Source of the DNA: Defluviicoccus sp.
GTDB taxonomy: Bacteria > Pseudomonadota > Alphaproteobacteria > Rhodospirillales > Defluviicoccaceae
NCBI GenBank assembly: GCA_013414705.1
Contig: CP058705.1
Coordinates: 980,777 to 986,859, forward strand
Length of the DNA: 6,083 bases
Direction: 5' to 3'
Part shown: piece after piece, positions 1-5,308 of the stretch
How positions within the stretch are numbered: position 1 is the stretch's first letter
Layout of the letters: the number at the start of each line of letters is the position of its first letter
Program-made: the position numbers and the translations under genes
The notes under the pieces: generated by a model
Told to the model about the DNA's origin: nothing
The model's database searches: none
What the model saw: the letters and a program-made list of their open reading frames with translations, nothing else

Positions 1-13
1 TAAAACCGTCACG

Positions 14-715
14 TTGGTGGCTCGAAACCTGAGCGTCGCGACGTACAATATTCATCGCGCCATCGGCACCGATCGTTGCCGGGACGTCAGCCGCATCGCT
101 GCGGTCATCGGCGAGCTGCAGGCTGACATCATCGGTCTGCAGGAAGTTGACTGGCAGCAGAGCCGCAATGATTGGCAATTGGAATATCTGGCCCATCTCC
201 CCGGCTTTCACGCTGTCGTCGGATCGAACATCTGCGACCATCGCGGGAGTTATGGAAACCTGCTGCTGAGTCGTGCAGCCGTGCGGGCAGTGCGGCGTAT
301 CGACCTGACGGTACCGGGACGAGAACCGCGAAGCGCAATCGATGCGGACCTCGACTGCGATGGCAGAACGGTTCGGGTGATCGTCACCCACTTCGGTCTC
401 GATGTGCGCGAGCGGTGGCGCCAGTCACGCCTTCTGCGCAGCGCCATCGAGAGTGGCCCGCGCGACCCAATCCTGCTTCTTGGCGACTTCAACGAATGGA
501 TGCCGGGCAGTCCATCCTTGCGGCCGCTGCTGACGGTTTGCCGACAAGCACGTCAGTCCGCGAGCTATCCGTTGTCCAGGCCGGTCTTTGCCCTTGACCG
601 TGTGCTGGTGCATGGGTTGCCATTCCCTTCCGGCGTGCGTACGCACCGCTCGACGCTGGCACACGAGGCGTCGGATCATCTGCCGGTCGTTGCCGACATC
701 GACCTTCCTTGGTGA
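14..715 (+). CDS. Endonuclease/exonuclease/phosphatase (EEP) family protein, YbhP-like
   Basis: Metal-dependent phosphoesterase of the EEP superfamily (DNase I/AP endonuclease fold). The complete active-site set is visible in order: N12 in YNIH, E44 in LQEVD, GN at 81-82, H126 in THFG, D158 and N160 in GDFN, D195-R196, and D221-H222 in SDHLPV. At 233 residues it is a single catalytic domain with no signal peptide or membrane segment, so it is probably cytoplasmic. The substrate cannot be read from sequence and could be nucleic acid, a phosphoinositide-like lipid or another phosphodiester. Known context: similar proteins such as E. coli YbhP often sit beside a cardiolipin synthase, but that neighbour would lie outside this window. 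The start is uncertain. TTG at 14 and GTG at 17 are both possible, no ribosome binding site is visible, and the frame stays open to the left edge, so the true start may be upstream. It converges on the antiporter gene 31 bp downstream. Confidence 0.88.
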   Translation: MVARNLSVATYNIHRAIGTDRCRDVSRIAAVIGELQADIIGLQEVDWQQSRNDWQLEYLAHLPGFHAVVGSNICDHRGSYGNLLLSRAAVRAVRRIDLTVPGREPRSAIDADLDCDGRTVRVIVTHFGLDVRERWRQSRLLRSAIESGPRDPILLLGDFNEWMPGSPSLRPLLTVCRQARQSASYPLSRPVFALDRVLVHGLPFPSGVRTHRSTLAHEASDHLPVVADIDLPW

Positions 716-720
716 GGTTC

Positions 721-757
721 CCGAGCGGGTGACGGGCGGGCGTCGCTCACCGCTCGG
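721..757. terminator. GC-rich hairpin between convergent genes (possible bidirectional terminator)
   Basis: The inverted repeat CCGAGCGG (721-728) / CCGCTCGG (750-757) is a perfect 8-bp stem. After a 1-nt bulge it continues with TGA (730-732) pairing with TCA (747-749). It fills the gap between the EEP stop (715) and the antiporter stop codon (747-749), and its right arm overlaps that stop. No U-tract follows on either strand, so it is not a textbook intrinsic terminator. It may only insulate the two convergent transcripts or protect their 3' ends. Confidence 0.4.
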
Positions 758-2045
758 CGGGAGATCGGCTGCTCTCCTGACCCCGGAAAGGCACGTGTTC
801 AGTTCGGACGACACGACGCACCACGCGGCGCAGCGTCAGTCCCTGAACAAGTATGGTGAATAGAACGACGCTGTACGTGATCGTCAGGATCAGTGCCTTG
901 CTGTCGGATTCGGGAATGGACAGTGCCAGCGCCACCGAAATGCCGCCGCGCAGCCCGCCCCAGATGAGTACAGGCACCGTCCCGCGCACAAACCGGTGCC
1001 AGCGTCGCAGTATCAAGAACGGGATCGATACCGCGAGTGTTCTGCCGGCCAGCACGAGCGGGATGCTGAGCACGATCAGCCAGGCGAAACTGGCGTCGAA
1101 GCCGAGTACCAGCACTTCCAGGCCGATCAGCAGGAACAGCACCGAGTTGAGAATTTCGTCGACGACCGTCCAGAAGGCGAACAGGTACCGCTGCGTTTCA
1201 TCGCTGAGCGCGTCGCGGGCACCGCGGTGGCCAATCAGCAGGCCGGCGACGACGACGGAAATCGGCCCGCTCATATGCAGCCGGCTGGCCAGCGCGTAGG
1301 TGCCGGTGACGAGTGCCAGCGAGATCAGGATCTCGACGGGGAAGTCGTCGATTGCCCGCATTGCCCGATAGGCCACATAGCCGCTGGCGAGTCCAAGCAG
1401 CCCTCCTCCCAAGGCCTCGTAGAAAAACAGCTCGGCAACCTGCGCGATGCCGACGTCTTCGCCATCGCCACCGGCAGCAAGCGCCAGCAGTGCGGTGAAC
1501 ACGACGACACCGATGCCGTCGTTGAACAGCGATTCACCCGCCATGTCGGTCTCAAGCGCTTCGGGAACGCGGACCTGCTTCAACGTGGCGAGCACGGCGA
1601 CCGGGTCCGTCGGGCTGATCAGCGCACCGAAGACCAGGGCCCAGGACAAAGGGAGTGGCGTGCCGACCAGCCGCGCCAGCCACCAGAGACCGTAGCCCAC
1701 AACCACCGTCGAGATCAGCACGCCCAGGGTAGCCATCAGCCCGACAGACGCCGAACGGCGCCTCAGCGTCGAGATGTTGACGTGCAGCGCACCCGCGAAC
1801 AGCAGAAACCCGAGCATCCCTTCGAGGAGCGCCTGCTGAAAGTGCACCTGCCGGACGAGATTGGTGAGTTCTTCATAGATTTCGTCGTCGACATGGTACG
1901 CCTCGATCGCTGAGAACCCCAATGAGGCGATCAGTCCGATCAGCAGCAGTCCGATGGCGTGCGGCAGACCGATGAACCGATGGTTGATCCAGCCGAACGA
2001 CGCTGTCAGAGCGAGCAGAACGGCGATCAACTCGAAGATCGACAT
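747..2045 (-). CDS. CPA1-family Na+/H+ antiporter
   Basis: Inner-membrane monovalent cation/proton antiporter that exchanges Na+ (or K+/Li+) for H+ in pH and salt homeostasis. The product is 432 residues, hydrophobic throughout with about twelve membrane segments, and is normal in length for bacterial CPA1 members. Family signatures are clear: SPTDPVAV (144-151) and GESLFNDG (170-177), which hold the transport-site acidic residues including the Asn-Asp pair, and GGLRGGIS (363-370) with its conserved arginine. The C-terminal tail after about residue 405 is short and basic, with no RCK/TrkA-N regulatory domain. The frame extends 19 codons further upstream to 2102, but the start at 2045 is preferred because GGGAG lies 6 nt before the ATG and the hydrophobic first helix begins at once. 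It is divergent from the DUF4396 gene and shares a palindromic ECF-type promoter with it. The family is certain; ion preference is not. Confidence 0.95.
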   Translation of the reverse strand: MSIFELIAVLLALTASFGWINHRFIGLPHAIGLLLIGLIASLGFSAIEAYHVDDEIYEELTNLVRQVHFQQALLEGMLGFLLFAGALHVNISTLRRRSASVGLMATLGVLISTVVVGYGLWWLARLVGTPLPLSWALVFGALISPTDPVAVLATLKQVRVPEALETDMAGESLFNDGIGVVVFTALLALAAGGDGEDVGIAQVAELFFYEALGGGLLGLASGYVAYRAMRAIDDFPVEILISLALVTGTYALASRLHMSGPISVVVAGLLIGHRGARDALSDETQRYLFAFWTVVDEILNSVLFLLIGLEVLVLGFDASFAWLIVLSIPLVLAGRTLAVSIPFLILRRWHRFVRGTVPVLIWGGLRGGISVALALSIPESDSKALILTITYSVVLFTILVQGLTLRRVVRRVVRTEHVPFRGQESSRSPAER

Positions 2046-2050
2046 GTCAA

Positions 2051-2056
2051 TCTCCC
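2051..2056 (-). promoter_or_regulatory. Ribosome binding site fixing the antiporter start
   Basis: Read on the minus strand, GGGAGA ends 5 nt (its GGGAG core 6 nt) before the ATG at 2045. This supports the 432-residue start over the in-frame codon at 2102, which would add a polar, Arg-rich extension lacking family similarity. Confidence 0.7.
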
Positions 2057-2140
2057 GGCTCGGTTTTTCACGTGTCGGGCGGCTCACTCCCCGTCGCGCC
2101 AAGGCGTGACAGACCCAGCGGCTGCATGGGTGACCGAAGG

Positions 2141-2165
2141 GGAACCCGCTCTGGCGGAGACCGTT
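2141..2165 (+). promoter_or_regulatory. ECF-type promoter of the DUF4396 gene
   Basis: GGAAC (2141-2145), 17 nt, GTT (2163-2165), with C at 2162, so it reads GGAAC-N16-CGTT. This is the published EcfG general-stress consensus layout and also resembles promoters of several other ECF groups. The GTT ends 37 nt before the ATG at 2203, leaving a plausible leader of about 30 nt that contains the ribosome binding site. Matching copies precede the SDR and CDF genes. No convincing sigma-70 pair was seen in this intergenic region. Confidence 0.65.
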
Positions 2166-2167
2166 CC
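2143..2167 (-). promoter_or_regulatory. ECF-type promoter toward the antiporter gene
   Basis: On the minus strand GGAAC (2167-2163) is followed by 17 nt and GTT (2145-2143), matching the ECF sigma layout GGAAC-N16/17-GTT. The base before GTT is G rather than the preferred C. It occupies almost exactly the same bases as the + strand promoter at 2141-2165, because the combined sequence is an inverted repeat. The predicted leader to the antiporter ATG is long (97 nt from the GTT), so another promoter nearer the gene is possible. Confidence 0.45.
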
Positions 2168-2190
2168 CTCAAAAGAAAATCCCACCGAGC

Positions 2191-2195
2191 AGGAG
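2191..2195 (+). promoter_or_regulatory. Ribosome binding site of the DUF4396 gene
   Basis: AGGAG lies 7 nt upstream of the ATG at 2203, a near-ideal Shine-Dalgarno sequence and spacing. It fixes the start at 2203. Confidence 0.8.
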
Positions 2196-2202
2196 ATGCC
2201 AA

Positions 2203-2955
2203 ATGACTGCTTTGGCTTGGCTGCATACCGCTGCCCTGCTGTCGATTGCAATCGGGCTGGCATCGGCACTGGTCATCTCTGTGGACGAACTGCACCGCCC
2301 GCAGCCGATGTGGATCATGAACGTGGTCTGGCCGCTCACAGCACTCTTCGGCACCGTGCTCACCCTCTGGGCATATTTCAGCTACGGTCGTGCTGCTCCG
2401 AAACATCACAGCATGAATCACGAGACGTCAGGCAACGACAGCGGCCATCATCACGCTCACGAACACGATCGACCCTCGTTCCCGGTCAAGGTGGGAAAGG
2501 GAGCGATGCACTGCGGCAGTGGCTGCACTCTCGGAGATATACTTGCGGAATGGCTTGCCTTTCTGGTGCCCGTCGTCGCGGTGTGGTTCGGCTGGCGATG
2601 GCTGTTTGAGACCAAGATGTTCGCGGTGTGGATCCTTGATTACGTGTTTGCCTTCGCACTTGGGATTCTGTTTCAATATTTCACCATCAAGCCGATGCGC
2701 GATCTGTCCGCCGGGCGGGCGCTGGTCGAGGCTGTGAAGGCAGACGCGGCCTCGCTGACCGCCTGGCAGATCGGCATGTATGGCTTCATGGCACTCGCGC
2801 ACTTCTATATCTTTCGCCACCTTCTCCACACTGAACTGGCCGTCAATTCGGTCGAGTTCTGGCTGATGATGCAGATCGCCATGCTGTGCGGCTTCGCAAC
2901 CAGCTATCCCGTCAACTGGTGGCTGATCCGCAGGGGTGTGAAGGAAGCGATGTAG
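2203..2955 (+). CDS. DUF4396 membrane protein with His-rich linker
   Basis: Integral membrane protein of 250 residues that I recognise as a DUF4396 family member; the molecular function of the family is not established to my knowledge. Two N-terminal helices (about 4-27 and 37-60) are followed by a polar linker with eight histidines between residues 68 and 88, including HHH at 82-84 and HEH at 86-88. The conserved-looking block HCGSGCTLGD (103-112) comes next, then four helices (about 113-135, 139-161, 187-206, 215-241). The C-terminal helix carries SYPVNWW (234-240). The His cluster plus the C104/C108 pair suggests metal binding, possibly sensing or transport of a soft or transition metal, but this is inference. 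Start and ribosome binding site are clear. It has its own ECF-type promoter, is divergent from the antiporter and converges on the SDR gene. Confidence 0.88.
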   Translation: MTALAWLHTAALLSIAIGLASALVISVDELHRPQPMWIMNVVWPLTALFGTVLTLWAYFSYGRAAPKHHSMNHETSGNDSGHHHAHEHDRPSFPVKVGKGAMHCGSGCTLGDILAEWLAFLVPVVAVWFGWRWLFETKMFAVWILDYVFAFALGILFQYFTIKPMRDLSAGRALVEAVKADAASLTAWQIGMYGFMALAHFYIFRHLLHTELAVNSVEFWLMMQIAMLCGFATSYPVNWWLIRRGVKEAM

Positions 2956-2971
2956 CGCTCTAATCGAGCGC
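2955..2971. terminator. Short hairpin at the DUF4396 stop codon
   Basis: GCGCTC (2955-2960), loop TAATC, GAGCGC (2966-2971): a perfect 6-bp stem starting at the last base of the DUF4396 stop codon. No U-tract follows on either strand. It sits between convergent genes and also covers the TAG at 2960-2962 that ends the in-frame continuation of the SDR gene, a natural place for a shared 3' end structure. Confidence 0.35.
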
Positions 2972-3052
2972 GCAGGCGATGGCCGAGATCAGCGCCACCG
3001 CCTCGATGCGCTCGACAGTGGTTTCGAGGCGACGCAGCGTCGGGTCGCCTGC
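2960..3052 (-). other. Coding-like in-frame continuation after the SDR stop codon
   Basis: In the same frame as the SDR gene, 30 sense codons follow its TGA (3053-3055) before a TAG at 2960-2962. The encoded stretch runs GDPTLRRLETTVERIEAVAL and then ISAIACALD, an amphipathic helix-like sequence followed by a hydrophobic end, with mostly G or C at third codon positions as in the real genes. There is no start codon or ribosome binding site of its own. It could be the former C-terminus of the SDR cut off by a nonsense change, a read-through extension, the remnant of another gene, or chance in GC-rich DNA. If it was once the gene end, the two convergent genes would have been only 4 bp apart. Confidence 0.35.
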
Positions 3053-4108
3053 TCAGGCCGCGGCGCGGCGTGCGCTTTGGCGGCGAAGCGGATGGTTGTT
3101 GCCAGTATGAGCGCGTGCCGCAAGTGCTATCGCCGCACCAAGTCCGGCGGCAAGCAGGACGCTGGTGCCGATGACCGCGCGGCGTACGGTTGCCGGATCG
3201 ATCATCACCAGATCCCCGACCGCCTCGTCGTCGAAACGGCCGTGGGTGCGATGCATCTCACCTGGTGCCGGTGTTTCCAGATTATCGACCCGTCCAGGCA
3301 GCACAGCACGGTCGGTCTGCTGACCGGAGACGACATGTCGGGCCAAGTACCCGTCCAGATACTCCGGCATCAGTTGCGCGCCAACGATCGTTTTGATCGA
3401 CGACCAGCCGAGCCAGTACTCGCGGCGGGGATCGAGCGCGGCCTTGACCAGCGCGTCGGCAACCGCTTCCGGCTGGTACACCGGTGCTACGGGGCGTGGC
3501 CTGCCCGAAACGTGCGCACGGGCCCAGTCGAACTGCGGTGTGTTGACCGCAGGCAGTTCCACCATGCACACACGGATCGAGCTGCCTTCTGAGTCCAGTT
3601 CGGAATGCAGCGAGCCGAGGAAGCCGCGAATGGCGAACTTCGCCCCGCAGTACGCCGACTGCAGCGGGATGCCGCGATACGCCAGCGCCGATCCGACCTG
3701 CAGGATCGTCCCGCGGTTGCGGGGGCGCATGTGCGCGAGCGCCGCGAGGACGCCGTTCACCGAGCCGAGATAGGTGACATCCGTCACCCGGCGGATTTCC
3801 TGCGCGCTGAGTTCACGGATCGGCGAGAACACGGTGAGCATGGCGGCGTTGATCCACAGATCGATGGGCCCCAGCTCTGTCTCTACCCGATCGGCCGCCG
3901 CACGCACCGCATCCGCATCGGCGAGATCCAGGGGCAAGGCCAATCCGGTTCCACCGGCGCGGTTCACATCTTCGGCGGTTGCCGCCAATGCGTCCTCCTG
4001 CCGCGCGATCAGTCCGATGCGTGCCCCCATGCGTGCGAAAGCCATGGCGGTAGCACGACCGACGCCAGCCGAAGCACCGGTAATTACGATCGTCAACGGT
4101 CTGTTCAT
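3053..4108 (-). CDS. Short-chain dehydrogenase/reductase with C-terminal membrane anchor
   Basis: Probable NAD(P)H-dependent oxidoreductase of the classical SDR superfamily; the substrate is unknown. The Rossmann nucleotide-binding motif TGASAGVG is at 10-17, followed by DLAD (61-64) and INAA (86-89, in place of the usual NNAG). The catalytic serine is S140 in QVGS and the YxxxK pair is Y153/K157. At 351 residues it is about 100 longer than a minimal SDR. The extra C-terminus holds a hydrophobic segment (about 311-331) followed by a basic tail, so it is probably membrane-tethered with the enzyme domain in the cytoplasm. The usual catalytic-tetrad asparagine appears replaced by threonine (T112 in VTYLG). 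The frame reaches 4156, but the start at 4108 is preferred because the Rossmann strand begins there and GGAAGG lies 9 nt upstream. An ECF-type promoter precedes it. It is divergent from the CDF gene. Confidence 0.92.
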   Translation of the reverse strand: MNRPLTIVITGASAGVGRATAMAFARMGARIGLIARQEDALAATAEDVNRAGGTGLALPLDLADADAVRAAADRVETELGPIDLWINAAMLTVFSPIRELSAQEIRRVTDVTYLGSVNGVLAALAHMRPRNRGTILQVGSALAYRGIPLQSAYCGAKFAIRGFLGSLHSELDSEGSSIRVCMVELPAVNTPQFDWARAHVSGRPRPVAPVYQPEAVADALVKAALDPRREYWLGWSSIKTIVGAQLMPEYLDGYLARHVVSGQQTDRAVLPGRVDNLETPAPGEMHRTHGRFDDEAVGDLVMIDPATVRRAVIGTSVLLAAGLGAAIALAARAHTGNNHPLRRQSARRAAA

Positions 4109-4117
4109 CGCCTCGCA

Positions 4118-4123
4118 CCTTCC
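4118..4123 (-). promoter_or_regulatory. Ribosome binding site fixing the SDR start
   Basis: On the minus strand GGAAGG ends 9 nt before the ATG at 4108. This supports the 351-residue start over the in-frame codon at 4156. The upstream codon also lies beyond the predicted ECF -10 element (4142-4144), so a transcript from that promoter could not include it. Confidence 0.6.
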
Positions 4124-4141
4124 ATTTCGACTTCGAAGGTC

Positions 4142-4166
4142 AACGGACGGCGGCAATGCGTGTTCC
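4142..4166 (-). promoter_or_regulatory. ECF-type promoter of the SDR gene
   Basis: On the minus strand GGAAC (4166-4162), 17 nt, GTT (4144-4142), with C immediately before the GTT, so it reads GGAAC-N16-CGTT like the DUF4396 promoter. The GTT ends 33 nt before the ATG at 4108, leaving room for a short leader holding GGAAGG. Confidence 0.65.
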
Positions 4167-4204
4167 GCACCTCCGCCTGTGCTTCATCCCGCCTCACTGA
4201 GACG

Positions 4205-4273
4205 TGCGCATGCGGCTCGCACCGACATGCGCAGGAACGTGTGCCGGGATCAGGGCATCTGCGATTGCGCATG
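4205..4273. repeat. Three TGCGCATG motifs, operator-like array
   Basis: TGCGCATG occurs at 4205-4212 (+), inverted as CATGCGCA at 4226-4233, and again at 4266-4273 (+); the two direct copies both extend to TGCGCATGC. Centre-to-centre spacings are 21 and 40 bp, close to two and four helical turns. The array lies between the divergent SDR promoter (-35 at 4162-4166) and CDF promoter (-35 at 4282-4286), ending 8 nt before the latter. It may bind a regulator acting on one or both genes. No protein can be named from the motif. Confidence 0.45.
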
Positions 4274-4281
4274 CAAGCGCC

Positions 4282-4306
4282 GGAACCTCAAAGGGGTTCT
4301 CCGGTT
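4282..4306 (+). promoter_or_regulatory. ECF-type promoter of the CDF transporter gene
   Basis: GGAAC (4282-4286), 17 nt, GTT (4304-4306), the same spacing as the DUF4396 and SDR promoters, with G rather than C before the GTT. The GTT ends 33 nt before the ATG at 4340, the same distance as at the SDR gene. A CCGG-AACC / GGTT-CT-CCGG inverted repeat (4280-4304) overlaps it. Confidence 0.6.
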
Positions 4307-4339
4307 CGCCCTTCAGCGCAGTACGAAAGGATAGACGAA

Positions 4340-5308
4340 ATGGCGGCAGAGTCGCGAAAAGCGGTCATTGCGGCGTTGATGGGCAACCTCGCGATCGCGA
4401 TCAGCAAATTCGTGGCTGCCGCCTTTACTGGCAGTTCGGCGATGATCTCCGAAGGCATTCACTCCGTCGTCGATACCGGTAATCAGGGTCTTCTGCTGTT
4501 CGGCATGCGGCAGAGCCGCCGGATGCCGGACGCGACGCATCCGTTCGGATACGGAAAGGAACTGTACTTCTGGACGCTGATTACCGCGGTCCTGATCTTT
4601 GCGGTCGGCGGCGGGATGTCCTTCTACGAAGGCATCACGCACATTCTGAACCCCGTGCCACTGACCGACGCGACATGGAATTACGTTGTCATCGCCATCG
4701 CGCTGCTGTTTGAAGGCTACAGCTGGAGTGTCGCCTACCGCGCGTTTCGTCGCACAGGGCGCCGCCGCGGGTTCTTCGAATCGCTGCACGCCAGCAAGGA
4801 TCCGTCACTGATGACGGTGCTGCTCGAGGACAGTGCCGCGATCATCGGTTTGATGATCGCACTCTTGGGCGTCGCCCTGGGCCACTGGCTGCACAACCCC
4901 TATCTTGACGGCAGCGCGTCGATGGCCATCGGCGTCCTGCTGGCGACGGTGGCTGTCGTCCTCGCGTACGAGAGCAAGGGGTTGCTGGTCGGTGAAGCTG
5001 TCCTGCCGGAAAAGCTCGCGGCGATCCGCTCGCTCATCGAAGCCGATCCGGCAGTCCGCGAAGCCGTCCAGGCACTGTCGATGCACTTCGGTCCGCACGA
5101 GATCCTGCTCAATCTCGATATCCGCTTCCGCGACGGCCTGTCGATCGCCGAACTGAGTGCAGCCATCGACCGGATCGAGGAGGCCATCCGTCGCGACCAC
5201 CCTGATATCCAGCGCATCTTCATCGAAATGGAATCGCTGACCTCAAAGCGCCGTGCGACACCTGACCTCGTGCAACCTTATTCGCCCAAGTCCTTATCGA
5301 GTGCATAG
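4340..5308 (+). CDS. Cation diffusion facilitator (CDF) family transporter, ZnT9-like type
   Basis: Inner-membrane divalent metal/proton antiporter, most likely exporting Zn2+ or a related ion from the cytoplasm. The 322-residue product has six predicted helices (about 8-30, 34-56, 78-98, 112-134, 158-182, 190-212) and a cytoplasmic C-terminal domain (about 213-298). Helix 2 carries the metal-site motif HSVVD (H41, D45), followed by HPFGYGKE (67-74), a CDF hallmark. Helix 5 reads VLLEDSAA: D164 aligns with the usual aspartate, but the position four residues earlier is V160, not His or Asp. The LLEDSAA form recalls the ZnT9/SLC30A9-like branch. The start is set by AAAGGA 8 nt before the ATG; the frame is open far upstream only because it runs antisense to the SDR gene. 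It has its own ECF-type promoter. The exact metal is uncertain. Confidence 0.92.
   Translation: MAAESRKAVIAALMGNLAIAISKFVAAAFTGSSAMISEGIHSVVDTGNQGLLLFGMRQSRRMPDATHPFGYGKELYFWTLITAVLIFAVGGGMSFYEGITHILNPVPLTDATWNYVVIAIALLFEGYSWSVAYRAFRRTGRRRGFFESLHASKDPSLMTVLLEDSAAIIGLMIALLGVALGHWLHNPYLDGSASMAIGVLLATVAVVLAYESKGLLVGEAVLPEKLAAIRSLIEADPAVREAVQALSMHFGPHEILLNLDIRFRDGLSIAELSAAIDRIEEAIRRDHPDIQRIFIEMESLTSKRRATPDLVQPYSPKSLSSA

Noticed and set aside
996..1913. 305-codon open frame on + opposite the antiporter
   Set aside because: It is rich in Gln, His, Asp and Arg, as expected for the antisense of a hydrophobic membrane protein, and has no recognisable domain or ribosome binding site.
2113..2168. Two adjacent stem-loops before the DUF4396 gene, with a CCGAAGG stretch that recalls glycine riboswitch sequence
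   Set aside because: The larger stem (GGGAAC/GTTCCC) is fully explained by two overlapping divergent ECF-type promoters, and with that promoter transcription would start downstream of both stems. The conserved paired arms of a glycine aptamer are not present. A covariance-model search would settle it.
4117..4140. Inverted repeat ACCTTC/GAAGGT that could hide the SDR ribosome binding site
   Set aside because: The predicted start of transcription from the ECF-type promoter (GTT at 4142-4144) falls at about 4135, so the left arm would be mostly absent from the mRNA.
3605..4339. Long open frame upstream of and continuous with the CDF transporter, suggesting a 567-residue fusion
   Set aside because: The first 245 codons run antisense to the SDR gene and the intergenic region, with low-complexity Arg/Gln/Ser-rich composition. 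The CDF start at 4340 has a ribosome binding site and correct family length.
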